Assembly (NCBI GenBank): GCA_044350415.1
Contig: JBILHQ010000001.1
Coordinates: forward strand, 26,907 to 90,906
DNA length: 64,000 nucleotides
DNA from: M3007 sp044350415
GTDB lineage: Bacteria; Bacteroidota; Bacteroidia; Chitinophagales; Saprospiraceae
Direction: 5' to 3'
Shown: one piece after another, positions 33,035 to 41,523 of the stretch
Numbering within the stretch: position 1 is the first letter of the stretch
Layout of the letters: each line of letters starts with the position of its first letter
Position numbers and translations under genes: made by a program
The notes under the pieces: model-generated
What the model saw: only the letters and a program-made list of their open reading frames with translations
Told to the model about the DNA's origin: nothing
The model's database searches: none

Positions 33035-35243
33035 AATTCATAGTTACTTTTATTTTTTGTAATTCTTCTGAGTTGCCACCCACCATGATTTCAAAATCGC
33101 CGCGTTCGGAGCCTTTGGTCATGTTTTTGCGGAAAAAGCTGAATGATTCATTGTTCAGAATAAATTTGACATCGCGGGTTTCACCTGGTTTCAGCATGAT
33201 TTTTTCAAAACCGCGCAGTTCTTTCACCGGGCGGGTTACGGATCCTACCAGGTCGCGGATATAAAGTTGTACCACTTCTTCGCCTGCTATTTTGCCGGAA
33301 TTGGTAACGGTTACAGTAATGGTGATTTTTTCTCCCGGTTTAAAGATGGGAATATTGCATTTGGGCGCGCTATACGTAAATGTGGTATAGCTCAAACCGA
33401 AACCAAATGGGTAAAGCGGCGTATTGACAATATCAATGTACCGGCTGTTCCATTTCGAATTCGGATCATAAGGACGTCCGGTGTTTTTATAATTGTAAAA
33501 AACAGGCACTTGCCCTACTGATCGCGGAAAAGTCATGGTCAGTTTTCCGGAAGGGTTGTAATCGCCCCACAAAACGTCGGCGATGGCATGGCCGGTCTCA
33601 GTACCGAGCCACCAGGTTTCGAGGATTGCCGATGCTTTTTCTGCCAGGTTGGGAATAGCCAACGGACGGCCATTCATCAAAATGACGATCACCGGTTTGC
33701 CGGTTTTGGCCAATTCGAGTACCAATTCTTCCTGCACGCCGGGGAGCATAATATCGGAGCGGGATGCCGCTTCGCCACTCATCATGGCTTTCTCGCCGAC
33801 CGCAATAATTACTACATCTGCCTGTTGGGCGGCGTTGAGGGCTGCTTCAAAACCGCTGCGATCGTCGCCTTCGATTTCACAACCCTTGACGTAAGTGACG
33901 TTGCCATCACGGAGTCCTTCGCGCAGGCTGACACAATCGTTAAAATTGCCCGCGCCATTCCAGTTGCCGATCAATTCCGTTTTGTTATCGGCTAACGCAC
34001 CAATAAGCGCGATTTTTTGTCCTTTTTTCAAAGGCAAAATACCTTTCTCATTTTTCAACAAAACAATAGATTTACGGGAAATATCGCGGGCTGCAGTGCG
34101 GTGTTCGGGGGTGAGCATGGTATTTTTTTCCCGTTCCGCATCGCAGAATTTGTAGGGATCGTCAAATAATCCCAAATCGTATTTTACTTGTAAAACCCGC
34201 AATACGGATTCATCGATCAGTTTGAGGGTCACTTTACCCTCTTTGAGCGACTGTGCCAGAAAACGTTGGTAAATGCTGCCCTGCATATCCATATCAACGC
34301 CCGCATTCAGCGACAATTCTCCGGCGGCTTTATCATCAGCTACTACGCCGTGGTTGACCATTTCATTCATAGAAGTATAGTCGGTCACGACAAAACCTTT
34401 GAAGCCCCATTCTTTGCGCAGAATATTGGTAACGAGGTATTTATTGCCCGTAGCTGGTACACCGTCGTAGTCGTTAAAAGAGGTCATTACACTGGCTGCA
34501 CCTGCTTTTACAGCTGCTTCATAAGGCGGCAGGTAGTACTCGCGAAAAAACCGTTCGCTCATGTCCACAGTATTGTAGTCGCGACCGGCAGTAGCAGCGC
34601 CATAAGCGGCAAAGTGTTTTACACAGGCGACCATGGCATCGGTCTGGCCTAATTTTTTGCCCTGAATGCCATGTACCCGAGCTTCGGCGATACGGCAACC
34701 GAGCCAGGTATCTTCTCCTGCGCCTTCCATCACCCGGCCCCAACGCGGGTCGCGGCCAATATCCACCATGGGCGCATAAGTCCAGTGCAGACCGGCGGCA
34801 GCAGCTTCCTTGGCAGCGATATGCGCCGATTGTTCCAGGGCGGGAAGGTCCCAACTGCAAGACTCTGCCAGCGGAATCGGGAAAATAGTTTTATAGCCGT
34901 GAATCACGTCAAATCCGAACAAGAGTGGAATTTTCAGGCGGGTTTCTTCCATCGACACCTTTTGGAGTTCGCGGGTAAAAGCCGTTCCGTGGCTGTTGAA
35001 CAGGTTACCACAAGCGCCGCTACGAATATCATTTTTATACCCTTCGCGGATAGTGGGTCCCGTGCTACCCCAGTCGGTGGTGTACAGGGTGAGTTGGCCT
35101 ATTTTTTCCGCCAGCGTCATTTTGGCCAGCAATGCCTTGGCCTTTTGGGCTGTTGCCGCCGACGGTTGGTACAATTGTGCAGAGACCGGTCCCACCGATA
35201 CGATACACAGCAAAAGGAGTATACTTAAGTTTTTCATCGTCAT
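33033..35243 (-). CDS. GH3 beta-glucosidase, periplasmic or secreted
   Basis: 736 aa with a signal peptide (to about residue 22, SVGPVSA). The GH3 barrel holds LLFGFDVIHGYKTIFPIPL, VACVKHFAAYGA and FKGFVVTDYTSMNEM with the nucleophile Asp near residue 288. The C-terminal GH3 domain contains GEKAMMSGEAASRSD and ends with a fibronectin-III-like module (VTVTNSGKIAGEEVVQLYIR). Size and order match BglX-type enzymes. In a locus with GH144 it is expected to cut beta-1,2-linked oligosaccharides (sophorose series) to glucose; specificity is inferred from context. No T9SS signal is present, so it is probably periplasmic. Confidence 0.92.
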   Translation of the reverse strand: MTMKNLSILLLLCIVSVGPVSAQLYQPSAATAQKAKALLAKMTLAEKIGQLTLYTTDWGSTGPTIREGYKNDIRSGACGNLFNSHGTAFTRELQKVSMEETRLKIPLLFGFDVIHGYKTIFPIPLAESCSWDLPALEQSAHIAAKEAAAAGLHWTYAPMVDIGRDPRWGRVMEGAGEDTWLGCRIAEARVHGIQGKKLGQTDAMVACVKHFAAYGAATAGRDYNTVDMSERFFREYYLPPYEAAVKAGAASVMTSFNDYDGVPATGNKYLVTNILRKEWGFKGFVVTDYTSMNEMVNHGVVADDKAAGELSLNAGVDMDMQGSIYQRFLAQSLKEGKVTLKLIDESVLRVLQVKYDLGLFDDPYKFCDAEREKNTMLTPEHRTAARDISRKSIVLLKNEKGILPLKKGQKIALIGALADNKTELIGNWNGAGNFNDCVSLREGLRDGNVTYVKGCEIEGDDRSGFEAALNAAQQADVVIIAVGEKAMMSGEAASRSDIMLPGVQEELVLELAKTGKPVIVILMNGRPLAIPNLAEKASAILETWWLGTETGHAIADVLWGDYNPSGKLTMTFPRSVGQVPVFYNYKNTGRPYDPNSKWNSRYIDIVNTPLYPFGFGLSYTTFTYSAPKCNIPIFKPGEKITITVTVTNSGKIAGEEVVQLYIRDLVGSVTRPVKELRGFEKIMLKPGETRDVKFILNNESFSFFRKNMTKGSERGDFEIMVGGNSEELQKIKVTMN

Positions 35244-35287
35244 TTTGTTAAAAAAACCTATTTTTGTAAATTAAAAATGAATTAACC

Positions 35288-35961
35288 ATGAGCGAAGTCA
35301 CCGTAACAACACCCCTGAACGTCGAAGACTATATCGCTTTCGAAGAAAGCCCGACATCCGCCATGACTATATTAAAGGTGAATTTATTCCTGTACCAGGT
35401 ACAACAGACGATCACAACGAAATATACTTCAATATAAAATCAATGTTGAAGCAGTTAATTCACGGCTTACGTATTTATACCGAAAGTGTAAAAGTGCAAA
35501 TTACATCTGCGCAAGATTACACTTATCCGGATGTTTTAGTCGCACCTGATCCACGCGATCTGGAGAGCACATACATTAAAAAATACCCGTCTGTCATATT
35601 CGAAGTCATATCCAAAACAACGCATATCGACGATGCTGCCGATAAATTTATCCGGTACAAAAACATCGATTCGCTTCAAAACTACATTCTCGTAGACTCC
35701 GAAAACATCTTCATCGAAGTCCGGGCAAAACAAGACAATGGCGAATGGCTCTCAGAAATCTATCTTTCCGCTAACGCCCGATTCCCGATCCCAGCCCTCG
35801 GTGTGGAATTAGAGATTTCGGGGGTTTATGAAGGGATTTTTTTAGTCCCAAGTCAGTTAGTCCCAAGTCCCAAGTCTGTAGATTACACCCCAAGCGGGGC
35901 GGCAAGTACTTATGTACGACACACTCACGGAACACTCTACAGACCTGGGACTTGGAACTAA
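35288..35961 (+). pseudogene. Uma2-family (DUF820) gene broken by a one-base frameshift
   Basis: From ATG at 35288 the frame reads MSEVTVTTPLNVEDYIAFEE, the usual Uma2 start, then derails at 35350-35352, where a CCC run appears to lack one base. One frame over the family continues at once: DIRHDYIKGEFIPVPG, DDHNEIYFNIKSMLKQ, then VQITSAQDYTYPDVLVAPDP with the conserved PDV nuclease-like motif, and PSVIFEVISKTTHIDD. The last 40 or so codons are encoded by hairpin family A copy 3, so the natural end has been replaced. Uma2 proteins are putative restriction-like endonucleases. An intact 172-aa product could start at ATG 35443 but would lack the first domain. A sequencing error in the C run is possible. 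Confidence 0.8.
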
Positions 35962-35976
35962 CTGACCTAAGGCTAA
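35843..35976. repeat. Hairpin element family A, copy 3
   Basis: The left arm is made of tandem phrases (TAGTCCCAAGTCAG, TTAGTCCCAAGTC, CCAAGTCTGTAGA); the right arm 35935-35976 contains CTACAGACCTGGGACTTGG and ACTAACTGACC. The core TGTAGATTACACCCCAAGC (35877-35895) equals that of copy 1. It overlaps the last 40 codons of the broken Uma2 gene and ends beside the TAG of the GH144-esterase gene (35978-35980). It lies between convergent genes. Confidence 0.82.
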
Positions 35977-35977
35977 A

Positions 35978-38134
35978 CTACTTCCGCTGCGCAAACAACC
36001 ACTCCAACACTGCCGGATTATACAAAGTCACATCCCACACATTGTGATATAGTGTGGAATATTCCGTGTATTTGATATTTCCGTCCACTTCCTTCAAAGC
36101 ATCCACCATCGAACGCGAACAACGCGGGAGCACCACATCGTCCAGCCCCCCGTGAAATGCCCAAATAGGGATATTGTTGATTTTATCAGCATATCTTGGG
36201 TCGCCACCGCCACAAATAGGTACTGCTGCTGCAAAAAGTTCAGGGCGGCGTATCAGCAAATCAAACGTTCCGAAACCACCCATACTCAGCCCCACAATAT
36301 AAACCCGTTTGATATCAATATCCGGGTGTGCTTTTATGGTGTTGTCGATGAGCTCGAGCACCATGCGGCCAGGCACCTGAGGGGTTTCATTAAACAGATT
36401 GGGCCAGTCTTTACTTGCGGCAGCCCAGCGCTGATCGGGCGGACATTGCGGAGCGAGGAGGTAGCACGGATGATTTTCGCGGATATTTTTTTCACAAAAA
36501 ACATGCACGCCGTTTTTCATCTGTTCCTGGTTGAGTTTTCCGCGTTCGCCGGAGCCGTGCAAAAAAATCACGAGCGGGTATTTTTCTCCTTTTTTGGCGG
36601 CCCAGGGTTCCATCATCTGATAAGGTAACTGATGGCCATCCTTATCGGCGTACATGGCCCGCCGGGTGAAGCTGTGCTGGTCGAGTGGGATTTCCGGATT
36701 GAATTTTTTGGGTGCAGGTTGGGTATAAGCTGGATCGATCGTTTGCCCAATCCACCCACCGGTGAACCCGGCGCGTTTTAAGCCCCTGATGAAATAGGGA
36801 TTTTTTTTCATCAAATTCCAGATCAGGCCGGAACGGTAATTTTCAATCATCAGCACAATGGGCCCCTGGTCGATACCGAGATAATCTTTATCCACAAAAT
36901 ACGGAAAGCCCGGCTGCGCTTTGGGCGACTTGGCAATATCTGTAAAGGTTTCGTTGTAGCCGTCGAAAAAACCGTATTTCCCCACCGGCCACCGATTCCA
37001 CATCGCTTCGAGGGTGGGCAAACAGATTTCCGGGGCAAATGGCGTGGAACTAATCGCCGCTGTGGGCGCAATAGTGCCGTCGTCTTCGAGGTAATCTACT
37101 GCCAAACCGCGCGCGCCATAGCCTGAACAAAAAATCTTCTGGCCATTGTGCACCATATCGGCAGCGGGGCCATCGCCAGCGGTAAGCCCCCATATTTTAT
37201 TACTGTATCCCTTAAATTGGGATGGATTTTCAATAAAATACTGGTGCTGGGCAAGGGTAGCGCGGCGACTGTTTTCAAAATAGTCAATCCCCATTTGGCG
37301 CATATAGTCGTCCTGAATGTCTTTAAAGTCGATCCAGCAATGGCTGTACTGGTGTCCGAAAAGCGGACCGAAATTGACCATGTCCTGCCCTTTGAAATTG
37401 GCGCGGTAATAAGGCTTGCACCACGATGTCCAAATCTCATCAGGAACTGGGTGTGTAGGCGAACCAAGCGCCATAATATTGAGCAGCATGGCTTCATTGT
37501 ATCCCCGCCAGTCGGCGCAAAGAAAGCCGTCGCGCTCAGGGAACCAGCCCATACTGAGGCGGTTGTGTTCGTTGAGGTACCAGTCCCATTCCACCCGGCG
37601 GTACAAAAAATCTGCATCTTCGCGGATGGCTTTTTCGCCGGGTTCATCTTGGTCAAAATAAGTCATGCATGACAGTATACCTGCCATCAGCAGGCCGGTA
37701 TCGATGCTTGACAATTCTACTTTGTCATAACGGAGTGCTTTTTTAGCATCCAAAAAGTGATAAAACCAGCCTTTGTAGCCAGCCACACCTGTTTCTTGTT
37801 TTCCCTGAGGTAAATTTTTTAAAACTTCAAGGGTTTTACGCACCCGTTCGCGCGCTTGTGCACGAGTGATCCACCCGCGTTCCACTCCGATAATATAAGC
37901 AGATAAGCCGAATCCGGTTGCCGCGATACTGGAAAAACTCTCCGTAGGGTAACGGTCGGGAATTTGGAAGTTGCCGGGATACGCCAGGTCCCAGAAGTAC
38001 ATAAAATGGCGATGTTCTAATTCATCAAGGCTGTAAGGAGTATGGCTGGCTCCTGAGGATACGACCGTTTGCCGGGCACCAAAACAGCCCGAAAATAACA
38101 ACGCAACAGTCAGAATGTATATGCGGATTAGCAT
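35978..38134 (-). CDS. GH144 glycoside hydrolase fused to CE1-like esterase, lipoprotein
   Basis: 718 aa. The lipobox is LLFSGC (Cys17), so the protein is anchored in the outer membrane. GH144/Glycoamylase (PF10091) spans about 35-470: HRHFMYFWDLAYPGNFQIPD, ATGFGLSAYIIGVERGWITR, VEWDWYLNEHNRLSMGW, YNEAMLLNIMALGSPTHPVP and the closing LGIDQGPIVLMIENYRSG. GH144 members characterised so far are endo-beta-1,2-glucanases. A CE1/PHB-depolymerase-like domain follows (about 500-718): PLVIFLHGSGERGKL, nucleophile Ser in VGLSMGGFGTFD, Asp in HGGLDDVV, His in STLYHNVWD. The fusion suggests it removes an ester substituent from the same glucan it cuts. Which ester is not evident. Confidence 0.88.
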   Translation of the reverse strand: MLIRIYILTVALLFSGCFGARQTVVSSGASHTPYSLDELEHRHFMYFWDLAYPGNFQIPDRYPTESFSSIAATGFGLSAYIIGVERGWITRAQARERVRKTLEVLKNLPQGKQETGVAGYKGWFYHFLDAKKALRYDKVELSSIDTGLLMAGILSCMTYFDQDEPGEKAIREDADFLYRRVEWDWYLNEHNRLSMGWFPERDGFLCADWRGYNEAMLLNIMALGSPTHPVPDEIWTSWCKPYYRANFKGQDMVNFGPLFGHQYSHCWIDFKDIQDDYMRQMGIDYFENSRRATLAQHQYFIENPSQFKGYSNKIWGLTAGDGPAADMVHNGQKIFCSGYGARGLAVDYLEDDGTIAPTAAISSTPFAPEICLPTLEAMWNRWPVGKYGFFDGYNETFTDIAKSPKAQPGFPYFVDKDYLGIDQGPIVLMIENYRSGLIWNLMKKNPYFIRGLKRAGFTGGWIGQTIDPAYTQPAPKKFNPEIPLDQHSFTRRAMYADKDGHQLPYQMMEPWAAKKGEKYPLVIFLHGSGERGKLNQEQMKNGVHVFCEKNIRENHPCYLLAPQCPPDQRWAAASKDWPNLFNETPQVPGRMVLELIDNTIKAHPDIDIKRVYIVGLSMGGFGTFDLLIRRPELFAAAVPICGGGDPRYADKINNIPIWAFHGGLDDVVLPRCSRSMVDALKEVDGNIKYTEYSTLYHNVWDVTLYNPAVLEWLFAQRK

Positions 38135-38155
38135 AAGTGGGAGGCTTTGAGAAAA

Positions 38156-38237
38156 CGGGGAGAAGGAAAGATGAGGGGCGAGGCAGTATATTTTATACTA
38201 CCTCGTCCTTCGCCCCTCCCTCCTCACCGCTCTCCTG
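38156..38237. repeat. Hairpin element with GGGGCGAGG arms
   Basis: The inner arms GAGGCAGTATA and TATACTACCTC surround a four-base loop; outer arms GGGGAGAAGGAAAGATGAGG and CCTCACCGCTCTCC and GGGGCGA/TCGCCCC extend it imperfectly to about 80 nt. It lies between the 3' end of the six-repeat protein gene and the start of the GH144-esterase gene. Its form is like the A and B hairpins, but the phrases are different. Confidence 0.7.
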
Positions 38238-38243
38238 TTTTAA

Positions 38244-41200
38244 TTACTGTTTTACAAATTTCGCGTTGCCCAACAGGTTGCCCTGCTGGTTGAAGCCCGA
38301 CAGCATATAAAGGCCGGCAGGGAAATTGGTAACCATGATTTCTGAACGGATTTCATTAGTAACATCCAAAGAAGCAACCCGCTGACCGTAGAGGTTGAAC
38401 ACATCGATACGGCTTACACCATGGAAATTTTCCACAAAGAGGATATCTGCAACCGGGTTAGGCGAAACCACCATCGGTTCTGCCGGAATTGGATTGAAAA
38501 TGCCTACAGACCCGCAAGCACCATCGCCAATCACGATATCATCGAAATAAGAGATAACGTCTATGCCTGTAGCGTCAATTCCAAGGTCGAAGAATACAGT
38601 AATACGTTTGTATTCTGCATTATCAGCTACCGCTGCAAAATTGTAATTCAACTCTTCCCATTTATTGACTTCCGTATTCACTACTGGGTTTTCAATGGCC
38701 GGTGCGCCAGTCTGAGAGCCTTCCAGTTTGATCGTGAAATTGCCGATATGGTCCATGTGAACCTTCGTTTTTGCTGTTTTAACACCCTTCCAGTCGATGA
38801 CTGCGTCGAGATCGGCATACATACCTGCGAAAGGAGCACCGTCACCTGCTTTTACAAACTTGCCTACTTTGCTGCTGGTATTGATGCCGGAAGCATTGGG
38901 GTTGTCGATTACTTCAAATTGATACCCCTGTGATTCAAGGGCACCATTAGCAAAATATTTGAAGTTGGCAATCGTACTGTTGACCGTCTGGTGATCGTCA
39001 ATACAACCGTTGTAACCTGCGCGTCCCCATTTGATATTGTCGATATAATAAATCGTTTCTGGGTTCTCGTTGCCTGCATTGAAGAAAATACAGAGGCGCT
39101 GGTGGTTAGCGATCATTTCCGAACTGAAGTCAATATCGAATTTCTGCCAGCCATTCACCGTTGTCAGGTTGGCAAATATTTCTTTGGCAGGCGACGTGCC
39201 ACCTTCCAATTTGAACAAAATCGGCACTGCGGCCGGACCGTAGACCTGAATAGATAAGTGGTTGTAAAGGCTGAGGTCGATACCATTCGGGTACAATAAG
39301 CAAAGTGCTGTCCATGGCTCGTTGGCGGGGTCTTTGTATTGTCCCGCTTTGAGTGAACCGTTCTCTGGTGTGAGGAACGGATTATTCACGACCGTGATTT
39401 TGTCGGCACCGGCACCGTATTCATTGTTGCGCTGGCATTCAAAATCATCCGCAATAGTTGGAATAGCGATAGTACCTGCACAGGGATCAATGGTAATCTC
39501 CGTTTGCCGAAGGTTGTCAAAATACCATTTTTGACCGGATGCCGCAGTGCCTGGATTGAACAGGATACGGATTTCCTGAAAATCAGTGATGCCGGAGAAT
39601 GCAGAAAAGTCGAAGCCCAAGGTTTCCCACGCACCTGGCGTAGTGATTTCGGCTTCCACTTCTTTATTGCCCTGTGTCAAAGAAACCAACTGCATCAAAA
39701 CAGTACCACCCACGCCTACTGGGCTGAGGATATCAATATTCATTTGTGGGCTAACTGAAAGATCAAATGGTGTCAACGTCAAACCCTGAAGGGTAGAGAA
39801 TGTGCCTGCACCTTTGGTATAACAACCCACTTTTGTCGTCACATTTACGCCACCAGCAGCTGGATTGTCCACCGGACCAGCGAAGGTGCCGTGAATACCA
39901 TTATTCTGGTCGAGCCCCTGCCATCCTAAATGGATACCATCCTGAAAATCTTCCAATGGTGGCGCAGCAGTCGGTGCCGACAATTTGATGTTGTCAATAT
40001 AATACACATCGCCAGCAGTACCATTGACGCCTGCATTAAAGAACACCACCCATTTGAGGTGGCCTTTGCCTGCCTGCGAACTGAAATCACCGGTGTAGGT
40101 TACCCATTTATTCAGTTCTGTGATTTGAACAGGCACCTCACTGGGAGGATTTGGTCCGCCTTCTAATTTCAACAAAAGTAATCCTGGTTTGGAGGACCAC
40201 ACCTGGATAGAAAATTGATTTTTTACAGATAAATCAACAGGAGCCTGGTTATCGATGATTAACGGATAATATTCTGTACCCGGACCTGCTGCGTCGAATA
40301 TTTTACCCACTTTTGAGGAGTTATTATCGCCGCTTATATTTGGGTTGCCTACGACATAGAGGCTGTCCCAGCTTACGGAGTAGGTGGCGTTGCGATCGCA
40401 CTCGAAGTTGTCGAGGATATCGCTGTTGGGGGTAGCGCCTGCGCATGGATTCGGCACAGCACACACATTATCAAAATAATAGGTGTCGCCACTGGTTTCC
40501 ACACCCGGATCGAAGAACATCACTACCTTCGACAGACCGGTATTGGCCGCCTGTGCACTGAAGTCAAAATAATACGTCTGCCAGGCACCAGTAACGGCGA
40601 TATTTTTGATTTTTTCAAAACCGCCGCCGGAGCCTTCGAGTTTGAACAAAATCTGTGTTGGTGCAGTCGCGTAAATATCGATTTTGAACAGGTTGTTGGT
40701 GGTCATATCAAATGACGCGCCGTTGTCGGCCAAAATAAGGCTGTAAGCGTGCGCATTTGATTTGACATACTGCGCGCAATTAGCGCTGCCATTCACCTGG
40801 TTGGCACCTGGATTGGCTACCGGAGCCGTCAGGACACCGTCAAGACCTTGAAATACGAGGCCTGGAGTTTCAAAGTCAGCATAACATACTTCATTTTTCA
40901 CCGCAACAAGGTCATCGAAGAAATAGGTATTGTTGCCCGGATCATTGCCTGGATCAAAGAAAATGATAATTTTTGTTAAGCCAGTCATAGCCGCTCCCGC
41001 GCTCATATCGAAAGAAAGTTCCACCCACTGGTTAGCAGCAGGCATGGTCACTAATTTTTCAACCGCTTGTCCGGGGCCTTCAAATTTCAATAAAATCGGG
41101 GTCGCACTGGTGCTCCACACTTTCATTTTGAACAGGTTGTTCTGCGACAAGTTGAGGGGTTGCGCCAAACTCGGCACCCAAAAAAGGCTGTACCCAAAAC

Positions 41201-41417
41201 CCGCTGCTTTGGTGTAAGACCCGACGAATGCGCTGCTGTTAACGGCATCTGCGCCAGGATTGGCAATTACGCCATTGTAGGTTCCATCGGGAGCGGCCCA
41301 TGCCAGATCGGAGACACCTCCTTCAAAATCTTCATACACCGTTTGAGCGTTAGTAGCCGCCCAACTCAGTAGAAGTAGTAATAGCGTAAAAATTTTCTGC
41401 TTCATAAATTTTCGCAT
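38244..41417 (-). CDS. T9SS-secreted protein with six putative carbohydrate-binding modules
   Basis: 1057 aa. The signal peptide ends at about residue 24. Six repeats of about 150 aa follow (starting near 27, 175, 335, 490, 655 and 815), each with a similar plan: an acidic DFE/DF-x opening, VxNPxAxGxNxSxKVGxFxKA, an LxLxxxNxFxIxVWS strand, PILLKLEGG, a W-x-x-L/Y-x-F-D-F-S-A segment, KVVIFFDPG, and a final YYFDNI. The plan is that of a jelly-roll carbohydrate-binding module. The last 85 residues (VSPNPVADILFVENF, FPAGLYMLSGF, AKFVKQ) are a T9SS sorting domain. It has no catalytic motif. From its place between two GH144 genes I infer a surface glycan-binding protein taking the role of SusE/SusF. 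I do not recognise the module family with certainty. Confidence 0.78.
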   Translation of the reverse strand: MRKFMKQKIFTLLLLLLSWAATNAQTVYEDFEGGVSDLAWAAPDGTYNGVIANPGADAVNSSAFVGSYTKAAGFGYSLFWVPSLAQPLNLSQNNLFKMKVWSTSATPILLKFEGPGQAVEKLVTMPAANQWVELSFDMSAGAAMTGLTKIIIFFDPGNDPGNNTYFFDDLVAVKNEVCYADFETPGLVFQGLDGVLTAPVANPGANQVNGSANCAQYVKSNAHAYSLILADNGASFDMTTNNLFKIDIYATAPTQILFKLEGSGGGFEKIKNIAVTGAWQTYYFDFSAQAANTGLSKVVMFFDPGVETSGDTYYFDNVCAVPNPCAGATPNSDILDNFECDRNATYSVSWDSLYVVGNPNISGDNNSSKVGKIFDAAGPGTEYYPLIIDNQAPVDLSVKNQFSIQVWSSKPGLLLLKLEGGPNPPSEVPVQITELNKWVTYTGDFSSQAGKGHLKWVVFFNAGVNGTAGDVYYIDNIKLSAPTAAPPLEDFQDGIHLGWQGLDQNNGIHGTFAGPVDNPAAGGVNVTTKVGCYTKGAGTFSTLQGLTLTPFDLSVSPQMNIDILSPVGVGGTVLMQLVSLTQGNKEVEAEITTPGAWETLGFDFSAFSGITDFQEIRILFNPGTAASGQKWYFDNLRQTEITIDPCAGTIAIPTIADDFECQRNNEYGAGADKITVVNNPFLTPENGSLKAGQYKDPANEPWTALCLLYPNGIDLSLYNHLSIQVYGPAAVPILFKLEGGTSPAKEIFANLTTVNGWQKFDIDFSSEMIANHQRLCIFFNAGNENPETIYYIDNIKWGRAGYNGCIDDHQTVNSTIANFKYFANGALESQGYQFEVIDNPNASGINTSSKVGKFVKAGDGAPFAGMYADLDAVIDWKGVKTAKTKVHMDHIGNFTIKLEGSQTGAPAIENPVVNTEVNKWEELNYNFAAVADNAEYKRITVFFDLGIDATGIDVISYFDDIVIGDGACGSVGIFNPIPAEPMVVSPNPVADILFVENFHGVSRIDVFNLYGQRVASLDVTNEIRSEIMVTNFPAGLYMLSGFNQQGNLLGNAKFVKQ

Positions 41418-41449
41418 AAAAAAGGTTAAGTAATGAATTGTAAATTAGT

Positions 41450-41505
41450 TTAATCCCAAGTCGGTTTTTAGTCCCAGGTCAGTTAGTCCCAGGTCCGTAG
41501 CGTGT
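41450..41505. repeat. Half hairpin element family A, copy 4 (left arm only)
   Basis: The phrases TAATCCCAAGTCGG, TAGTCCCAGGTCAG and TTAGTCCCAGGTCCGTAGCG are present, matching the left arms of the other copies, but no right arm follows before the GH144 stop at 41524. It is a truncated or decayed member, lying between two genes of the glucan locus. Confidence 0.7.
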
Positions 41506-41523
41506 TCCCGCTTTCGACTATTC

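Noticed and set aside
34266..34652. Long forward frames over GH3 and the two GH144 genes
   Set aside because: They are antisense shadows of well-supported enzymes.
35443..35961. Uma2 gene taken as intact from ATG 35443
   Set aside because: Clear family sequence continues upstream to ATG 35288 with a one-base shift, so this start is only the first Met after the frameshift.
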